A stretch of 60,652 bases of DNA from Bacillota bacterium (GCA_030527285.1 JAUNBC010000003.1:48118-108769); one strand, 5' to 3'. Positions 27,131 through 36,357 are shown, counted from the first letter of the stretch. Notes: generated by a model not told the origin, from the sequence alone. Numbers and translations: made by a program.

Positions 27131-28027
27131 ATGCCAAACGCAGATACCTTTTCTTCCTATCATCCGCTGATCAATTTCCTTTGGTTCGGTCTGGTGCTGC
27201 TGTTTTCCATGTTCTTTTTGCATCCGGTCTGCTTAGGGATGTCTTTGAGCTGCGCTTTTGCTTACTCATTATATCTTAGCGGCGGTAAAGCGACGCGGCG
27301 CAGGCTGCTGTTCCTGCTGCCCCTGCTGCTGATGACGGCGCTCTTGAATCCGGCCTTTAACCATGAAGGAGCTACGATCCTCGCCTATCTGCCCAATGGC
27401 AATCCGTTGACTTGGGAAAGCATCTGCTATGGTCTGGCCGCCGGCGTCATGCTGGCCGCCGTGCTTTGCTGGTTCGTCTGTTATAATCTGGTGATGACCT
27501 CGGATAAGTTTGTTTATTTGTTTGGCCGCGTCATACCGGCTCTATCCCTGGTACTGTCCATGACGCTGCGCTTTGTACCGAAATTCAAGGCGCAGCTGCA
27601 AATAGTGATCAACGCCCAGCGCGGCATCGGTCGAGAGCTGAGCGGCGGCGGCCTGTTGAGCCGCGCCAGACAAGGGCTGACCGTGCTCTCCATCATGATC
27701 ACTTGGGCGCTGGAAAACGCTGTCGAAACAGCGGATTCCATGCGGGCGCGGGGTTACGGCCTGCCGGGACGCTCCGCTTTTTCCATTTATCGCTGGAGCC
27801 GCCGGGATAGTCTGGCGCTGGCCTTTGTACTATGCGCCGTGGGCTATATTATCGCCGGGCGGATGTGCCAAGCCTTTAGCTGGCGCTATTTTCCTACCAT
27901 GCAAGGGACGCTGACCGGCTTTTTTCCGATCAGCGTCTATGCCGTCTATTTAGTCCTGCTGGCCTTGCCTCTGCTGCTGGACGTGGCGGCGGCGCGGCAA
28001 TGGCGGCGAAAGGAGCACATACATTGA
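27131..28027 (+). CDS. ecfT: ECF transporter transmembrane (T) subunit, CbiQ family
   Basis: Scaffold subunit of an energy-coupling-factor importer, 298 residues with about five to six membrane helices. The coupling region contains the EcfT Ala-Arg-Gly motif (SMRARGYG), which contacts the ATPases, and LRFVPKFKAQLQIV, typical of the family. It is sandwiched between the DUF4430 protein and the fused ATPase/S gene. Its stop overlaps the TTG start of that gene, so it is translationally coupled. Confidence 0.88.
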   Translation: MPNADTFSSYHPLINFLWFGLVLLFSMFFLHPVCLGMSLSCAFAYSLYLSGGKATRRRLLFLLPLLLMTALLNPAFNHEGATILAYLPNGNPLTWESICYGLAAGVMLAAVLCWFVCYNLVMTSDKFVYLFGRVIPALSLVLSMTLRFVPKFKAQLQIVINAQRGIGRELSGGGLLSRARQGLTVLSIMITWALENAVETADSMRARGYGLPGRSAFSIYRWSRRDSLALAFVLCAVGYIIAGRMCQAFSWRYFPTMQGTLTGFFPISVYAVYLVLLALPLLLDVAAARQWRRKEHIH

Positions 28028-30663
28028 ACTGTTTTGAACTGTGCAAATTCAGCTTCGCCTACCCGGAGCAGGCGGATAACGTGCTATCTGATATAAATTT
28101 GACTGTCCTCGCGGGTCAATTCGTCGCCCTCTGCGGCAGCAGCGGCAGCGGCAAGACTACGCTGCTCAGACAGTTAAAGCCCGTGCTGGCTCCTCATGGA
28201 CGGCTAAGCGGCGAGATCTTGTTCCGGGGCGCGCCTCTTCGTTTGCTCGATCAGCGGCAGCAGGCGCAGCGTATCGGTTTTGTCCTGCAAAGCCCCGACA
28301 ATCAGATCGTCACGGATAAGGTTTGGCATGAGCTGGCTTTTGGTCTGGAAAGCCTGGGCTGCGATACGCCTGCGGTGCGGGCGCGGGTGGCGGAAATGGC
28401 TGCCTTTTTTGGCATTGAGAGCTGGTTCTACAAAAACGTCAGCGAGCTGTCCGGTGGGCAAAAGCAGCTGCTCAATCTGGCCTCCATCATGGCCATGCAG
28501 CCCAATGTGCTGCTGCTGGACGAGCCTACCTCCCAATTAGACCCCATCGCTGCCGGGGAATTTCTGGCCGCATTGGGCAAGATCAACCGGGAGCTGGGAA
28601 CCACCGTTATTTTGAGCGAGCACCGGCTGGAGGAAGTTTTTCCCTTGTCCGACCGGGTCCTGGTGCTGGACTCCGGCCGTATTATTGCCGACGGCTCGCC
28701 GGGAGAGGCAGGCGAGCTGCTGCGGCAGGAGGGTCATGCCATGTTCGCCGCCATGCCTGCGCCTATGCGCATCTGGGCGGCGGTAGAGAGCGAGCAGCCC
28801 TGCCCGGTGACGGTGCGGCAGGGTCGGGAATGGCTGGAGCGCTTTGCCGATGATCATCTGCTTAACGCGACTGAATCAGCAGCGTCGTCTGCAATTGCCG
28901 GCGAACTGGTATTGAGTCTGGACGAGCTGTGGTTCAAATATGAGCAGGCCGGCCCGGACGTGGTGAAGGGGCTGTCGCTGACGCTGAGCAAGGGCGAGCT
29001 ACTGGCTCTGCTGGGCGGTAACGGCGCGGGCAAAAGCACGACGCTCGCCCTGATCGCCGGTCTGTACCAGCCCTATAGGGGCAAGTCGAGCTGTGCCGTC
29101 CGGATAGGGCTGCTGCCGCAAAACCCCCAAGCCCTGTTCGTGAAAAAGACCGTGGCCGAGGATTTGGCCGAAGCCCTGCGCGGGCGCAAGCTGGAAAAGG
29201 ACGAACAGCAAAGCCGCGTCCATCAGATAACGCGGCTGTGTCGCTTGGAAGGTCTTTTGCAGCGCCATCCCTATGATCTGTCCGGCGGCGAACAACAGCG
29301 GGCAGCCCTGGCTAAGACCCTGCTTTTACAGCCGGAGCTGCTGCTGCTGGATGAGCCCACCATGGGGCTGGATGCGGAGTTCAAACGCATACTGGCGCAG
29401 ATCTTACTGACTTTGCGCCGTCGGGGCGTGGCCATACTCATGGTCAGTCATGACGTGGAGTTTTGCGCTGAATACGCAGACCGTTGCGCCCTGTTTTTTG
29501 ACGGGGCTATCGTGACGGAGGGGACGCCGCCGGCCTTTTTCAGCGGCAACAGCTTCTATACCACCGCCGCCAGCCGTCTGAGCCGGGGATTGCTTTCTCA
29601 GGCTGTCACCGCCGGTCAGGTCATTGCGGCCTGCGGCGGTACGCCTCCTGCGCCGCCGGAACTGCCGGCTTTTGACGATGATGATAACAACGGCGCTGCC
29701 GGCGTCCCGCGGACGAAAGCTGCCGCCGCGTCGCCAACAATCGGTTCAAAACCCTTCCCTTTATGGCGCAAGCTGCTGGCTATCCTCTCCGGCGCGGCTA
29801 CCGTCTATGGCATGATCCGGGCGGCGCAGGCTCCCGGTATTGCGGCTGCTACCTGGATAGAACTGACGCCTTACGCCCTGGTTTTGCTATCCATGGCCAT
29901 CTTCGCCTTTTCCGTCAGCCGTCGTGCTTCATCCCCGCTTATCCAAACGCCCAAAGAACAACGCAGGCTCAGCAAACGCACCAAGCTGGCGGTGCTGCTG
30001 ATCCTGCTGGCTATTCCGCTGACCCTCTATGTGGGCGTATATTTTCTGGGCGAGCGCAAATATTATTTTATCTCCCTGCTGATCCTCATCGAGACCATGC
30101 TCCCCTTCGCTTTTATTTTCGAAGGGCGCAAACCCCAGGCTCGGGAGTTGGTGGTGATCGCCGTGCTGTGCGGATTAGGCGTAGCAGGGCGAGCGGCCTT
30201 TTTTATGCTTCCCCAGTTCAAGCCGGTGACAGCTCTGGTCATTATCGCCGGGGTGGCTTTCGGCGGCGAGACCGGCTTTCTGGTAGGATCTATGACCATG
30301 CTGGTCAGTAATATGCTTTTTTCGCAAGGGCCCTGGACTCCCTGGCAGATGTTTGCCATGGGTATCATTGGTTTTGTGGCCGGCTTGCTGTTTAGCAAGG
30401 GCTGGCTGCGTCGGGGACGGCTGCCCCTGTCCCTGTTTGGCGCGCTGGCGGCGGTGGCGATCTACGGCGGGATCATGAACCCGGCGTCCGCCATCATGTG
30501 GCAAAACACATTGAACTGGCAGACGCTCGCGGCCTATTACGCCACCGGCTTCCCCTTCGACCTGATTCACGCCGCCGCCACCTTCGTCTTCCTCTGGCTG
30601 CTGGCCGAGCCGCTGCTGGAAAAGCTGGATCGCATCAAGGTAAAATACGGGCTGGCGGAATAA
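28024..30663 (+). CDS. Fused ECF transporter: two ATPases plus S component, probably for cobalamin
   Basis: An 879-residue polypeptide with three parts of one importer. ATPase 1 (about 1-240) has GSSGSGKTT, LSGGQKQ and LLLDEPTSQLD. ATPase 2 (about 295-520) has GGNGAGKST, LSGGEQQ and LLLDEPTMGLD. After a linker (about 533-579), a membrane domain (about 580-879) reads like a cobalamin-type (CbrT-like) S component: GVAGRAAFFMLPQFKPVTAL, then FGGETGFLVG and GPWTPWQMFAMGIIGF. The TTG start at 28024 has AAAGGAG 9 nt upstream and overlaps the T-subunit stop (TTGA). The frame from ATG 28000 is less likely. B12 as substrate is inferred from the riboswitch and the transcobalamin-like neighbours. Fusion of both ATPases with the S component in one chain is unusual. 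Confidence 0.87.
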   Translation: MNCFELCKFSFAYPEQADNVLSDINLTVLAGQFVALCGSSGSGKTTLLRQLKPVLAPHGRLSGEILFRGAPLRLLDQRQQAQRIGFVLQSPDNQIVTDKVWHELAFGLESLGCDTPAVRARVAEMAAFFGIESWFYKNVSELSGGQKQLLNLASIMAMQPNVLLLDEPTSQLDPIAAGEFLAALGKINRELGTTVILSEHRLEEVFPLSDRVLVLDSGRIIADGSPGEAGELLRQEGHAMFAAMPAPMRIWAAVESEQPCPVTVRQGREWLERFADDHLLNATESAASSAIAGELVLSLDELWFKYEQAGPDVVKGLSLTLSKGELLALLGGNGAGKSTTLALIAGLYQPYRGKSSCAVRIGLLPQNPQALFVKKTVAEDLAEALRGRKLEKDEQQSRVHQITRLCRLEGLLQRHPYDLSGGEQQRAALAKTLLLQPELLLLDEPTMGLDAEFKRILAQILLTLRRRGVAILMVSHDVEFCAEYADRCALFFDGAIVTEGTPPAFFSGNSFYTTAASRLSRGLLSQAVTAGQVIAACGGTPPAPPELPAFDDDDNNGAAGVPRTKAAAASPTIGSKPFPLWRKLLAILSGAATVYGMIRAAQAPGIAAATWIELTPYALVLLSMAIFAFSVSRRASSPLIQTPKEQRRLSKRTKLAVLLILLAIPLTLYVGVYFLGERKYYFISLLILIETMLPFAFIFEGRKPQARELVVIAVLCGLGVAGRAAFFMLPQFKPVTALVIIAGVAFGGETGFLVGSMTMLVSNMLFSQGPWTPWQMFAMGIIGFVAGLLFSKGWLRRGRLPLSLFGALAAVAIYGGIMNPASAIMWQNTLNWQTLAAYYATGFPFDLIHAAATFVFLWLLAEPLLEKLDRIKVKYGLAE

Positions 30664-30748
30664 GTTTGGGGAGAAACGAAGGACCGCGTTTTACCGCAGT
30701 TTGGCTGGCCGTCGCTCTATCACGGACAAGGTCATGCTGCGCCGTAAT

Positions 30749-30778
30749 AAAACCGGCTCCTTTAGGAGCCGGTTTTTT
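30749..30778. terminator. Bidirectional terminator between the cobalamin locus and the molybdenum hydroxylase operon
   Basis: Perfect 12-bp stem AAAACCGGCTCC / GGAGCCGGTTTT with a 4-nt loop. TTTTTT follows on + and TTTTATT on -. It lies between convergent transcripts. Confidence 0.93.
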
Positions 30779-30796
30779 GCGGTGAAGGGTATTACG

Positions 30797-31000
30797 CTAT
30801 TTATCCTCCATCACGGTCTCGACGTTGGCCATACGGCCCTTGGCCAGCTCGCGGGAGACGAATACCTGCCCGCAGCCGGGACAGGCGGGGACTTCGCTGT
30901 GAAAGGTGCGCCCCAAATAGCTGAAGGCGACTTTGACCATTTGCAGCGGCAGTCCGCATTTATCGCAGACCAGCCGTGGCGCGTCTTGTTTATCGCTCAT
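30797..31000 (-). CDS. Small two-CxxC redox/zinc-ribbon protein
   Basis: A 67-residue protein with two CxxC pairs (C12-x2-C15 in CDKCG, C40-x2-C43 in CPGCG) that can hold zinc or a rubredoxin-like iron. It resembles the small DVU_1557-type redox proteins found with molybdenum hydroxylase operons in anaerobes (recognition from memory, not a search). It overlaps the end of the upstream oxidoreductase gene by 11 nt, with AGGAGG before its ATG, and is the last gene of the operon before the terminator at 30749. Confidence 0.75.
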   Translation of the reverse strand: MSDKQDAPRLVCDKCGLPLQMVKVAFSYLGRTFHSEVPACPGCGQVFVSRELAKGRMANVETVMEDK

Positions 31001-33194
31001 GTCCGGCCTCCTGTTCCACGCTCATGCGATGAGCGTATGCGTCGTGCAGCGTATAGCAGCCGTTTGCCTCGGGAGAATATTCCGCCCAGTAGGTGAGGCA
31101 GCCCTGCCGCAAATGGCCGAAATAATGGCCGCTTTGCAGGTCGCGCAGGCGCTCGCCGCTGGCCTCGCAATGCTCGATCACCGCCGCGATCTCCTCCTCC
31201 AGTATATAGGCGGCGCTCAATTCCCGCCGCAGCTCGTCCGCGATCAGCAGCCTGACGCCATTAGCGGCGGGCTGCGTCGCTTCGGGCAGATAATGCGCCT
31301 TGAGCCGGCGGCGGTGGTCGCGGCGTTCGCTCCACAGCGGGGCGGGGCGGCAGCCGTCGTCCAAGTCGAACAAGATATCCAATAAATGCAGCGCCTGCTT
31401 ACCGCCGAGGGCGAAAATATCGCGGCAATTGCTGCAATAGGTCAGATAGGGCAGGTCGGAGAGGGCGAGCCGCCGCTCGCGTATATACTCGGCCAGATGC
31501 GGCTCGGCGATCGCTCCCTGACCGCCATAGCCGCAGCAGCGCGCCTCCGCGCCGGCTGTGCTCAGCTCATGCAGCGTATAACCGGCCTGCTGCGCTAATT
31601 GCCGTACCGCCTGTTGCAGACCGGGATAGGCGCGGCTGGCGCAGGGGTCGAACACAGCCAATTCGCCCGCGCCGTTCTTGGCCGCCGCCCATGTCTGTAC
31701 CTGCGGCAGCTGATAAAAGAAATCGCAGGGTATTTGCGGCAGGAATTGCGCGAACATGCGGCGGCAGGTCGGGCAGGCCAGTATCAGCCGCGGCCGTCCC
31801 AGCTCCTGCCATTGCCGCTGTATATGCTGCAAATGCCGCTGATGCTGCTCGTTGCCGTCGCCCCAATAGGCGGGCGCGCCGCAGCAATCCAGCCATAGTC
31901 CGGTATGCGCGTCGCTTTGCCGCAGCAGCTCATAGGCGGCCTGCACGTAACGGGGGTCGGAAGCGCCCAACTGGCAGCCGGGGAAAAAAACGGTGTTCGG
32001 CTGCGCGTCTGCGTCAGCGGAGGCCGGCGCTATGGTCAAAGCTGCTTCGGCGCCGCTGGCTTGGGCAAAATCACGCAGCCAAAAGTCATGGAAGGCCGGC
32101 GGCGTTTGCTGCTTTTGCCGCAATAATTCCTGGCCGTGATGGATAAAGGCGCGGAAGTCGATCTGCTCGGGGCAGGTCTCGGCGCAGCGCCCGCAATCGA
32201 GGCAAGCCGCCATCAGCCTTTTGACCGTCTTGCCGTGCCCGTCCACGTTCTTCGGGTACACGGTATTGTCGATCTCATCTTTGAAGCGTTTGGGCTGCTT
32301 ATGCGCATAGGCCAGCAGCTCGCAGTTAGCTTGACAGCTGTCGCAGCGGCATTGCAGGCAGCGCGCCGCCTCATCCTGCGCTTCAGCTTGTTCATACATG
32401 CCGCAAGACGGTGCTATGCTCCGCGCCCTGCCGGCGGGCGGATGAGCGGCCTGCGGCTTAAAAGCGCCGGTGGTCAGCCATAATTCCAGCGCGTCGACGG
32501 CAGCCAATGCTCCGGCCAGAGCCGTCATCTTATCGCTGCCCAGCAGCGAGCCGCCGGGGAAAAACCCGGGACGCGGCTTGGCGAGCAGGCCAAAATCATC
32601 GCCGTCCGCGCCGGTGGCGATATACGCCGCGTCATAGCCCGCCAAATCGTCAAGGCTGCTGATGCGGCGGCCGAGCATTATCTCGGGGCGGGCGAATTCC
32701 AGCTGCCGTTCGATGTCGGCGAGGTAGATGTCCGCCGGCAATAAGTCCTTTAGCGTGCCGCCCGGCTGTTGCTCCTGCTCGAACAGCGTCAGCGCGTAAT
32801 TCTTCTCCGCCATGCGCAGCGCCAGCGCCAAGCCGCTTAAACCGCCGCCCACCACCGCGATCCGCTTATCTTTGCGCGGCACGTTGTAGCGGTTCGGTCG
32901 TTTGTGCTTTGCATACTCGACCACCGCTCGCTCCAGGCGCGGTAATTGCAGCGGCTGTCCGTCAACAATACAGGCGCTCGCGCAGGGGGCGGGGCAGAGC
33001 CGCGCCACGATATCGGGAAAGCCTACCGCGTTACGGTAGGCCTTATAGGCATAGTCAAAACTGCCGCGGCTGATGCGCTGCGTCAGCATGCGTATATCCA
33101 AGCCAAAAGGACAGGCGGCCTGACATTGCGGCGGCCTGTCCTCCCGGCAGCGTTGGATAGCTTCATCCATTTGCGGCATAAAGGAATCTGGCAT
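30990..33194 (-). CDS. Pyridine nucleotide-disulfide oxidoreductase / dicluster-binding fusion
   Basis: A 734-residue soluble electron-transfer protein. The N-terminus is a GltD-like cysteine domain (QAACPFGLDIR, RLCPAPCASAC). A dinucleotide-binding domain follows (about 108-220, IAVVGGGLSGLALAL). A further Cys-rich segment is CLQCRCDSCQANC, and a 4Fe-4S motif is CLDCGRCAETCP. The C-terminal part has CCG domains like heterodisulfide reductase subunit D (FFPGCQLG, CCGAPAYWG, CPTCRRMF, EARCCGYGG). It probably passes electrons between the adjacent molybdenum hydroxylase and pyridine nucleotide or a quinone/ferredoxin pool. Start ATG 33194 has AAGGAG. It follows the hydroxylase gene by 17 nt. Confidence 0.85.
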   Translation of the reverse strand: MPDSFMPQMDEAIQRCREDRPPQCQAACPFGLDIRMLTQRISRGSFDYAYKAYRNAVGFPDIVARLCPAPCASACIVDGQPLQLPRLERAVVEYAKHKRPNRYNVPRKDKRIAVVGGGLSGLALALRMAEKNYALTLFEQEQQPGGTLKDLLPADIYLADIERQLEFARPEIMLGRRISSLDDLAGYDAAYIATGADGDDFGLLAKPRPGFFPGGSLLGSDKMTALAGALAAVDALELWLTTGAFKPQAAHPPAGRARSIAPSCGMYEQAEAQDEAARCLQCRCDSCQANCELLAYAHKQPKRFKDEIDNTVYPKNVDGHGKTVKRLMAACLDCGRCAETCPEQIDFRAFIHHGQELLRQKQQTPPAFHDFWLRDFAQASGAEAALTIAPASADADAQPNTVFFPGCQLGASDPRYVQAAYELLRQSDAHTGLWLDCCGAPAYWGDGNEQHQRHLQHIQRQWQELGRPRLILACPTCRRMFAQFLPQIPCDFFYQLPQVQTWAAAKNGAGELAVFDPCASRAYPGLQQAVRQLAQQAGYTLHELSTAGAEARCCGYGGQGAIAEPHLAEYIRERRLALSDLPYLTYCSNCRDIFALGGKQALHLLDILFDLDDGCRPAPLWSERRDHRRRLKAHYLPEATQPAANGVRLLIADELRRELSAAYILEEEIAAVIEHCEASGERLRDLQSGHYFGHLRQGCLTYWAEYSPEANGCYTLHDAYAHRMSVEQEAGHER

Positions 33195-33211
33195 ATAACT
33201 CCTTGTATCGC

Positions 33212-36055
33212 TTATTCTGTGATCGGGTTGTTCTTGATATTCTCCAATTCCTCATACAGGTCGGAGCCGAGGAAATAGGGCTGCGGCTGATATGTTTGGC
33301 CTTGGGCGAGCGCCTCTAAGCCGGCCTTGACCTTGTCCGGCGTGGCGGGCAGCTCATAGATACGCACGCCGCAGGCGTTCTTGATAGCGTTGATCACCGC
33401 CATATGGCCGCTGGACTGGAAGGCTTCGGATGCGCCGGAGCTGCCCCACGGTCCGTCGGGACGCGGATTTTCGCAATGCTCGATCACGATATTATCGGGA
33501 ATATCGGTGATAGAAGGGATGCCGCTGGAGACGATATTATTATGCTTACGCACGTCTTCATAATTCTCGGATAGCGCAAAGCCGATGCTATGGCTGATAC
33601 CGCCTATCGCCTGCCCGTTGACCGCCGCGCGATTGCCGATCACGCCCACGTCGTCAATGCAGGTATAGCCGATGACATGCGTTTTGCCGGTAGCCGTTTC
33701 CACCGCTACCTCGGCCATAAACAGCGCATAGGTGTAGGCGGGCGTGGGATTGCCCTCGCCGGTATTGGGGTCGAGATAGACCAGGCCGTCAAAAGAGACG
33801 TTCTCATAGGTGGCCTCGTATTTAGTGGGGATGCCTTCGTCGACCATCTCCTGATAGCTGCGATAGCTGCCGTCGGGTTTGCGCATGGCCGCGATCAGCT
33901 TGTCTGCGGCCTGCGATACCGCCAAGCCGTTCATATAATGCGAGCGGCTGGAGGCGGAGAAGCCATGATCCGGGCATAAGCCGGTATCATTTTGCACCAG
34001 GCGGATCTGCTCGGGCGTGACCTGCAATTCCTTCAAGGCCTCCAGCGTGACCATCAGCGAACCGATATCGCCGCCCTGTCCCTGATCCTGCCAAGTATCG
34101 TATTTGATGAATTTGCCGTCCGCGCCCAGCTCCAAAGCCACGGTGCAAGCGTCGGAAGGGCCTTCGGTGACATTATAGCCGCCCCAGGCCAGACCCACGC
34201 CGCGGCGCAATTCGGGGCTGTCCTCGGCCTTGGCTCGCGCTACCGCTTGCTCATAATAGGGCTTCATTTTCAGCATCAGCTCTTCCATCGGATACTGGGC
34301 GAAGGGACGGTTGTTGATATTGGTCTCGCCGCTGCGTGCAATATTGCGCCAACGGAATTCAAAGGGGTCGATGCCCGCTTTTTCCGCCAGCATATCGATC
34401 ATCGCCTCGCTCATCGTGTAGGCCTGCGGCGAGCCGTAGCCGCGGTAGGCGATACCGAAGCTGTGATTGGTATTGGCTACGCGCACCAAACCGGCGACGT
34501 TGGGGATATAGTAGGGGAAGTACATGAAGCGCGCGGGGCGGGTGGTCAGATCGTCGCCCAGATCGGAGTAAGGACCATGATCGAGCGCGCAGTCAAATTC
34601 CGCCGCTACGATCTTGCCCTGCGCGTCGCAGGCCAAGCGGCCATTGGAATAGGAGGGGCAGCGTTTGCCGCTGTAATGCTGATGCTCCTCGTAGCTCATC
34701 GACAGCGCGCAGGGCATGCCGGTGGCGATGGTGGCGATGGCGCACAGCGCATAAGAGCCGGCATACATCGCCCAGCCAAAGCTGGAGCCGGTGGGATTTT
34801 CTATCATGCGCATCTGCTCCATATCCACGCCGACCGCTTCCGAAACATTGTACAGGGTGCCGTACAGACCCTGAGATTTGCAGTGTATGACGAGGATGCC
34901 GTCTTTATCATAATAGGACTGCACCGTATCGCCTTCGATGGTCAGATGCGGCTCGCGCGAGGAGTAGAAGCTGCCCTCTACGGCATAAGCGGCGGAGTCG
35001 ATCAGCTCGGGCAACTGCTGATGACGGCCTTTGAGCACCGGCTGATAGCAGTAGATATTCGGCGTATCGTCATGGATGCGCCGTGCGTCGGGCATGGCCG
35101 CGTCCAGATAATTGAGATAAGCGGGTAATTCTTCGATATTCACCTTGACCTTGGCGGCGGCCTCGCGGGCATGCTCCTTGGTATCGGCGACCACCAGGCC
35201 CACCACGTCGCCCCAGCGATAGATCGTGTCGTCGCTGATGATCATGCAGGTGGGTTTGGTGACGGTGCTGCGTTGATGGCCGACGAACAGGCTGAGGCGA
35301 TTGGTGCCCTGCACGTCCTTGGCGGTGATGAAGCGCACGACGCCGGGTACCTTCTCCGCTGCGGAAAAGTCGATGGAGAGGATTTTTGCGTGATGGGTGA
35401 TGCGCGGCTGGATGATCGCTACGTGCAGGGTGCCGTCGGGCATTTTCAGCGCGATATCGTCGCCGTAATCGGCCACGCCGCAGGCCTTGGCCATAGCCGA
35501 GGGACGCACCAGCTCCTTGCCGTAATACTCGCGATCCTCCGGCAGCTTGACCATGATATCCTCGACGCGGCATTCGCCGCGCAATACGCGGGCGGCGGCC
35601 ATCACCGCGTCCACGATCTGCTTGTAGCCGGTGCAGCGGCAATAATTGCTATGCTTTTTGAACCATGCGCGCACCTGCTCGCGGCTGGGCGAGGGATTTT
35701 CCTTGAGCAGGGCATAGGCGGAGACGATAAAACCGGGGGTGCAAAAGCCGCATTGTACAGCGCCCAAATGGGCGAAGGCTACTTGCAGCGGATGCGGATG
35801 CAGCGGCGTACCGATGCCTTCAATAGTGACGACCTCGCTGTAATCGGCGATCTTGTCCATTTTTTTGCTGCATGAACGAACGACCTTGCCGTCAAGTATC
35901 ACCGAGCAGGAGCCGCATACGCCGATATTGCAGCCGATCTTGGTGCCGGTGAGCCCGAGCTTGCGCAAGACGTCAGCCAGCGAATCCTTGGCTGGGTCGT
36001 AAATGAACATTTTTTCCGCGCCGTTGAGGAGCAGGGTTTTTTTGCTTAATCGCAT
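33212..36055 (-). CDS. Molybdopterin-dependent hydroxylase (xanthine dehydrogenase / aldehyde oxidoreductase family)
   Basis: Xanthine-oxidase-family enzyme that hydroxylates an aldehyde or N-heterocycle with water. The 947 residues include a plant-type [2Fe-2S] domain (C42, C47, C50, C62) and a helical [2Fe-2S] domain (C102, C105, C139, C141). Two Mo-binding domains follow (from about 170), with a late GASEAF motif that fits the active-site Glu position. There is no FAD domain, as in the Desulfovibrio aldehyde oxidoreductase Mop. The adjacent dicluster oxidoreductase presumably replaces it. Start ATG 36055 has GGGAGG. The promoter has MerR-type spacing (36090-36120). The physiological substrate cannot be read from the sequence. 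Confidence 0.92.
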   Translation of the reverse strand: MRLSKKTLLLNGAEKMFIYDPAKDSLADVLRKLGLTGTKIGCNIGVCGSCSVILDGKVVRSCSKKMDKIADYSEVVTIEGIGTPLHPHPLQVAFAHLGAVQCGFCTPGFIVSAYALLKENPSPSREQVRAWFKKHSNYCRCTGYKQIVDAVMAAARVLRGECRVEDIMVKLPEDREYYGKELVRPSAMAKACGVADYGDDIALKMPDGTLHVAIIQPRITHHAKILSIDFSAAEKVPGVVRFITAKDVQGTNRLSLFVGHQRSTVTKPTCMIISDDTIYRWGDVVGLVVADTKEHAREAAAKVKVNIEELPAYLNYLDAAMPDARRIHDDTPNIYCYQPVLKGRHQQLPELIDSAAYAVEGSFYSSREPHLTIEGDTVQSYYDKDGILVIHCKSQGLYGTLYNVSEAVGVDMEQMRMIENPTGSSFGWAMYAGSYALCAIATIATGMPCALSMSYEEHQHYSGKRCPSYSNGRLACDAQGKIVAAEFDCALDHGPYSDLGDDLTTRPARFMYFPYYIPNVAGLVRVANTNHSFGIAYRGYGSPQAYTMSEAMIDMLAEKAGIDPFEFRWRNIARSGETNINNRPFAQYPMEELMLKMKPYYEQAVARAKAEDSPELRRGVGLAWGGYNVTEGPSDACTVALELGADGKFIKYDTWQDQGQGGDIGSLMVTLEALKELQVTPEQIRLVQNDTGLCPDHGFSASSRSHYMNGLAVSQAADKLIAAMRKPDGSYRSYQEMVDEGIPTKYEATYENVSFDGLVYLDPNTGEGNPTPAYTYALFMAEVAVETATGKTHVIGYTCIDDVGVIGNRAAVNGQAIGGISHSIGFALSENYEDVRKHNNIVSSGIPSITDIPDNIVIEHCENPRPDGPWGSSGASEAFQSSGHMAVINAIKNACGVRIYELPATPDKVKAGLEALAQGQTYQPQPYFLGSDLYEELENIKNNPITE

Positions 36056-36089
36056 CGTTATACCTCCCTGTGTTCACAGTATTGATTAT

Positions 36090-36120
36090 AGTTTAACATA
36101 TAGTGTGAACTCCAAGTCAA
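36090..36120 (-). promoter_or_regulatory. MerR-type promoter of the molybdenum hydroxylase operon
   Basis: Minus-strand TTGACT (36115-36120), a 19-nt spacer starting TGGAGTT, and TAAACT (36090-36095). Same layout as the promoters at 16675 and 18223. Apart from this and the promoter at 36358, I see nothing assignable in the 36056-36446 gap. Confidence 0.65.
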
Positions 36121-36357
36121 ATGGCAAAAACTCTTCTTTTACCGCTAAACCCATAGCACAGACCGAGTTTTGCTCCAGGCGCCGGACGCTTTTGCTCTAT
36201 CCATCGTTTGCGTTGCAATTATGCCGTAGCTGCGAGCCGTATCCCGTATTTATGCGTCGGGCGGTGATAATTACCGGCAAAGAGGCGCTTGACGCGATGC
36301 GCTTCGCTGAACCCGCGATAGCGTCAAGCCAAAGCCCGGCAAAATTTGCGCCGGCGC

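Noticed and set aside
33992..35128. Plus-strand ORF (378 codons) opposite the molybdenum hydroxylase
   Set aside because: Shadow of the hydroxylase gene. The translation has no recognisable family.
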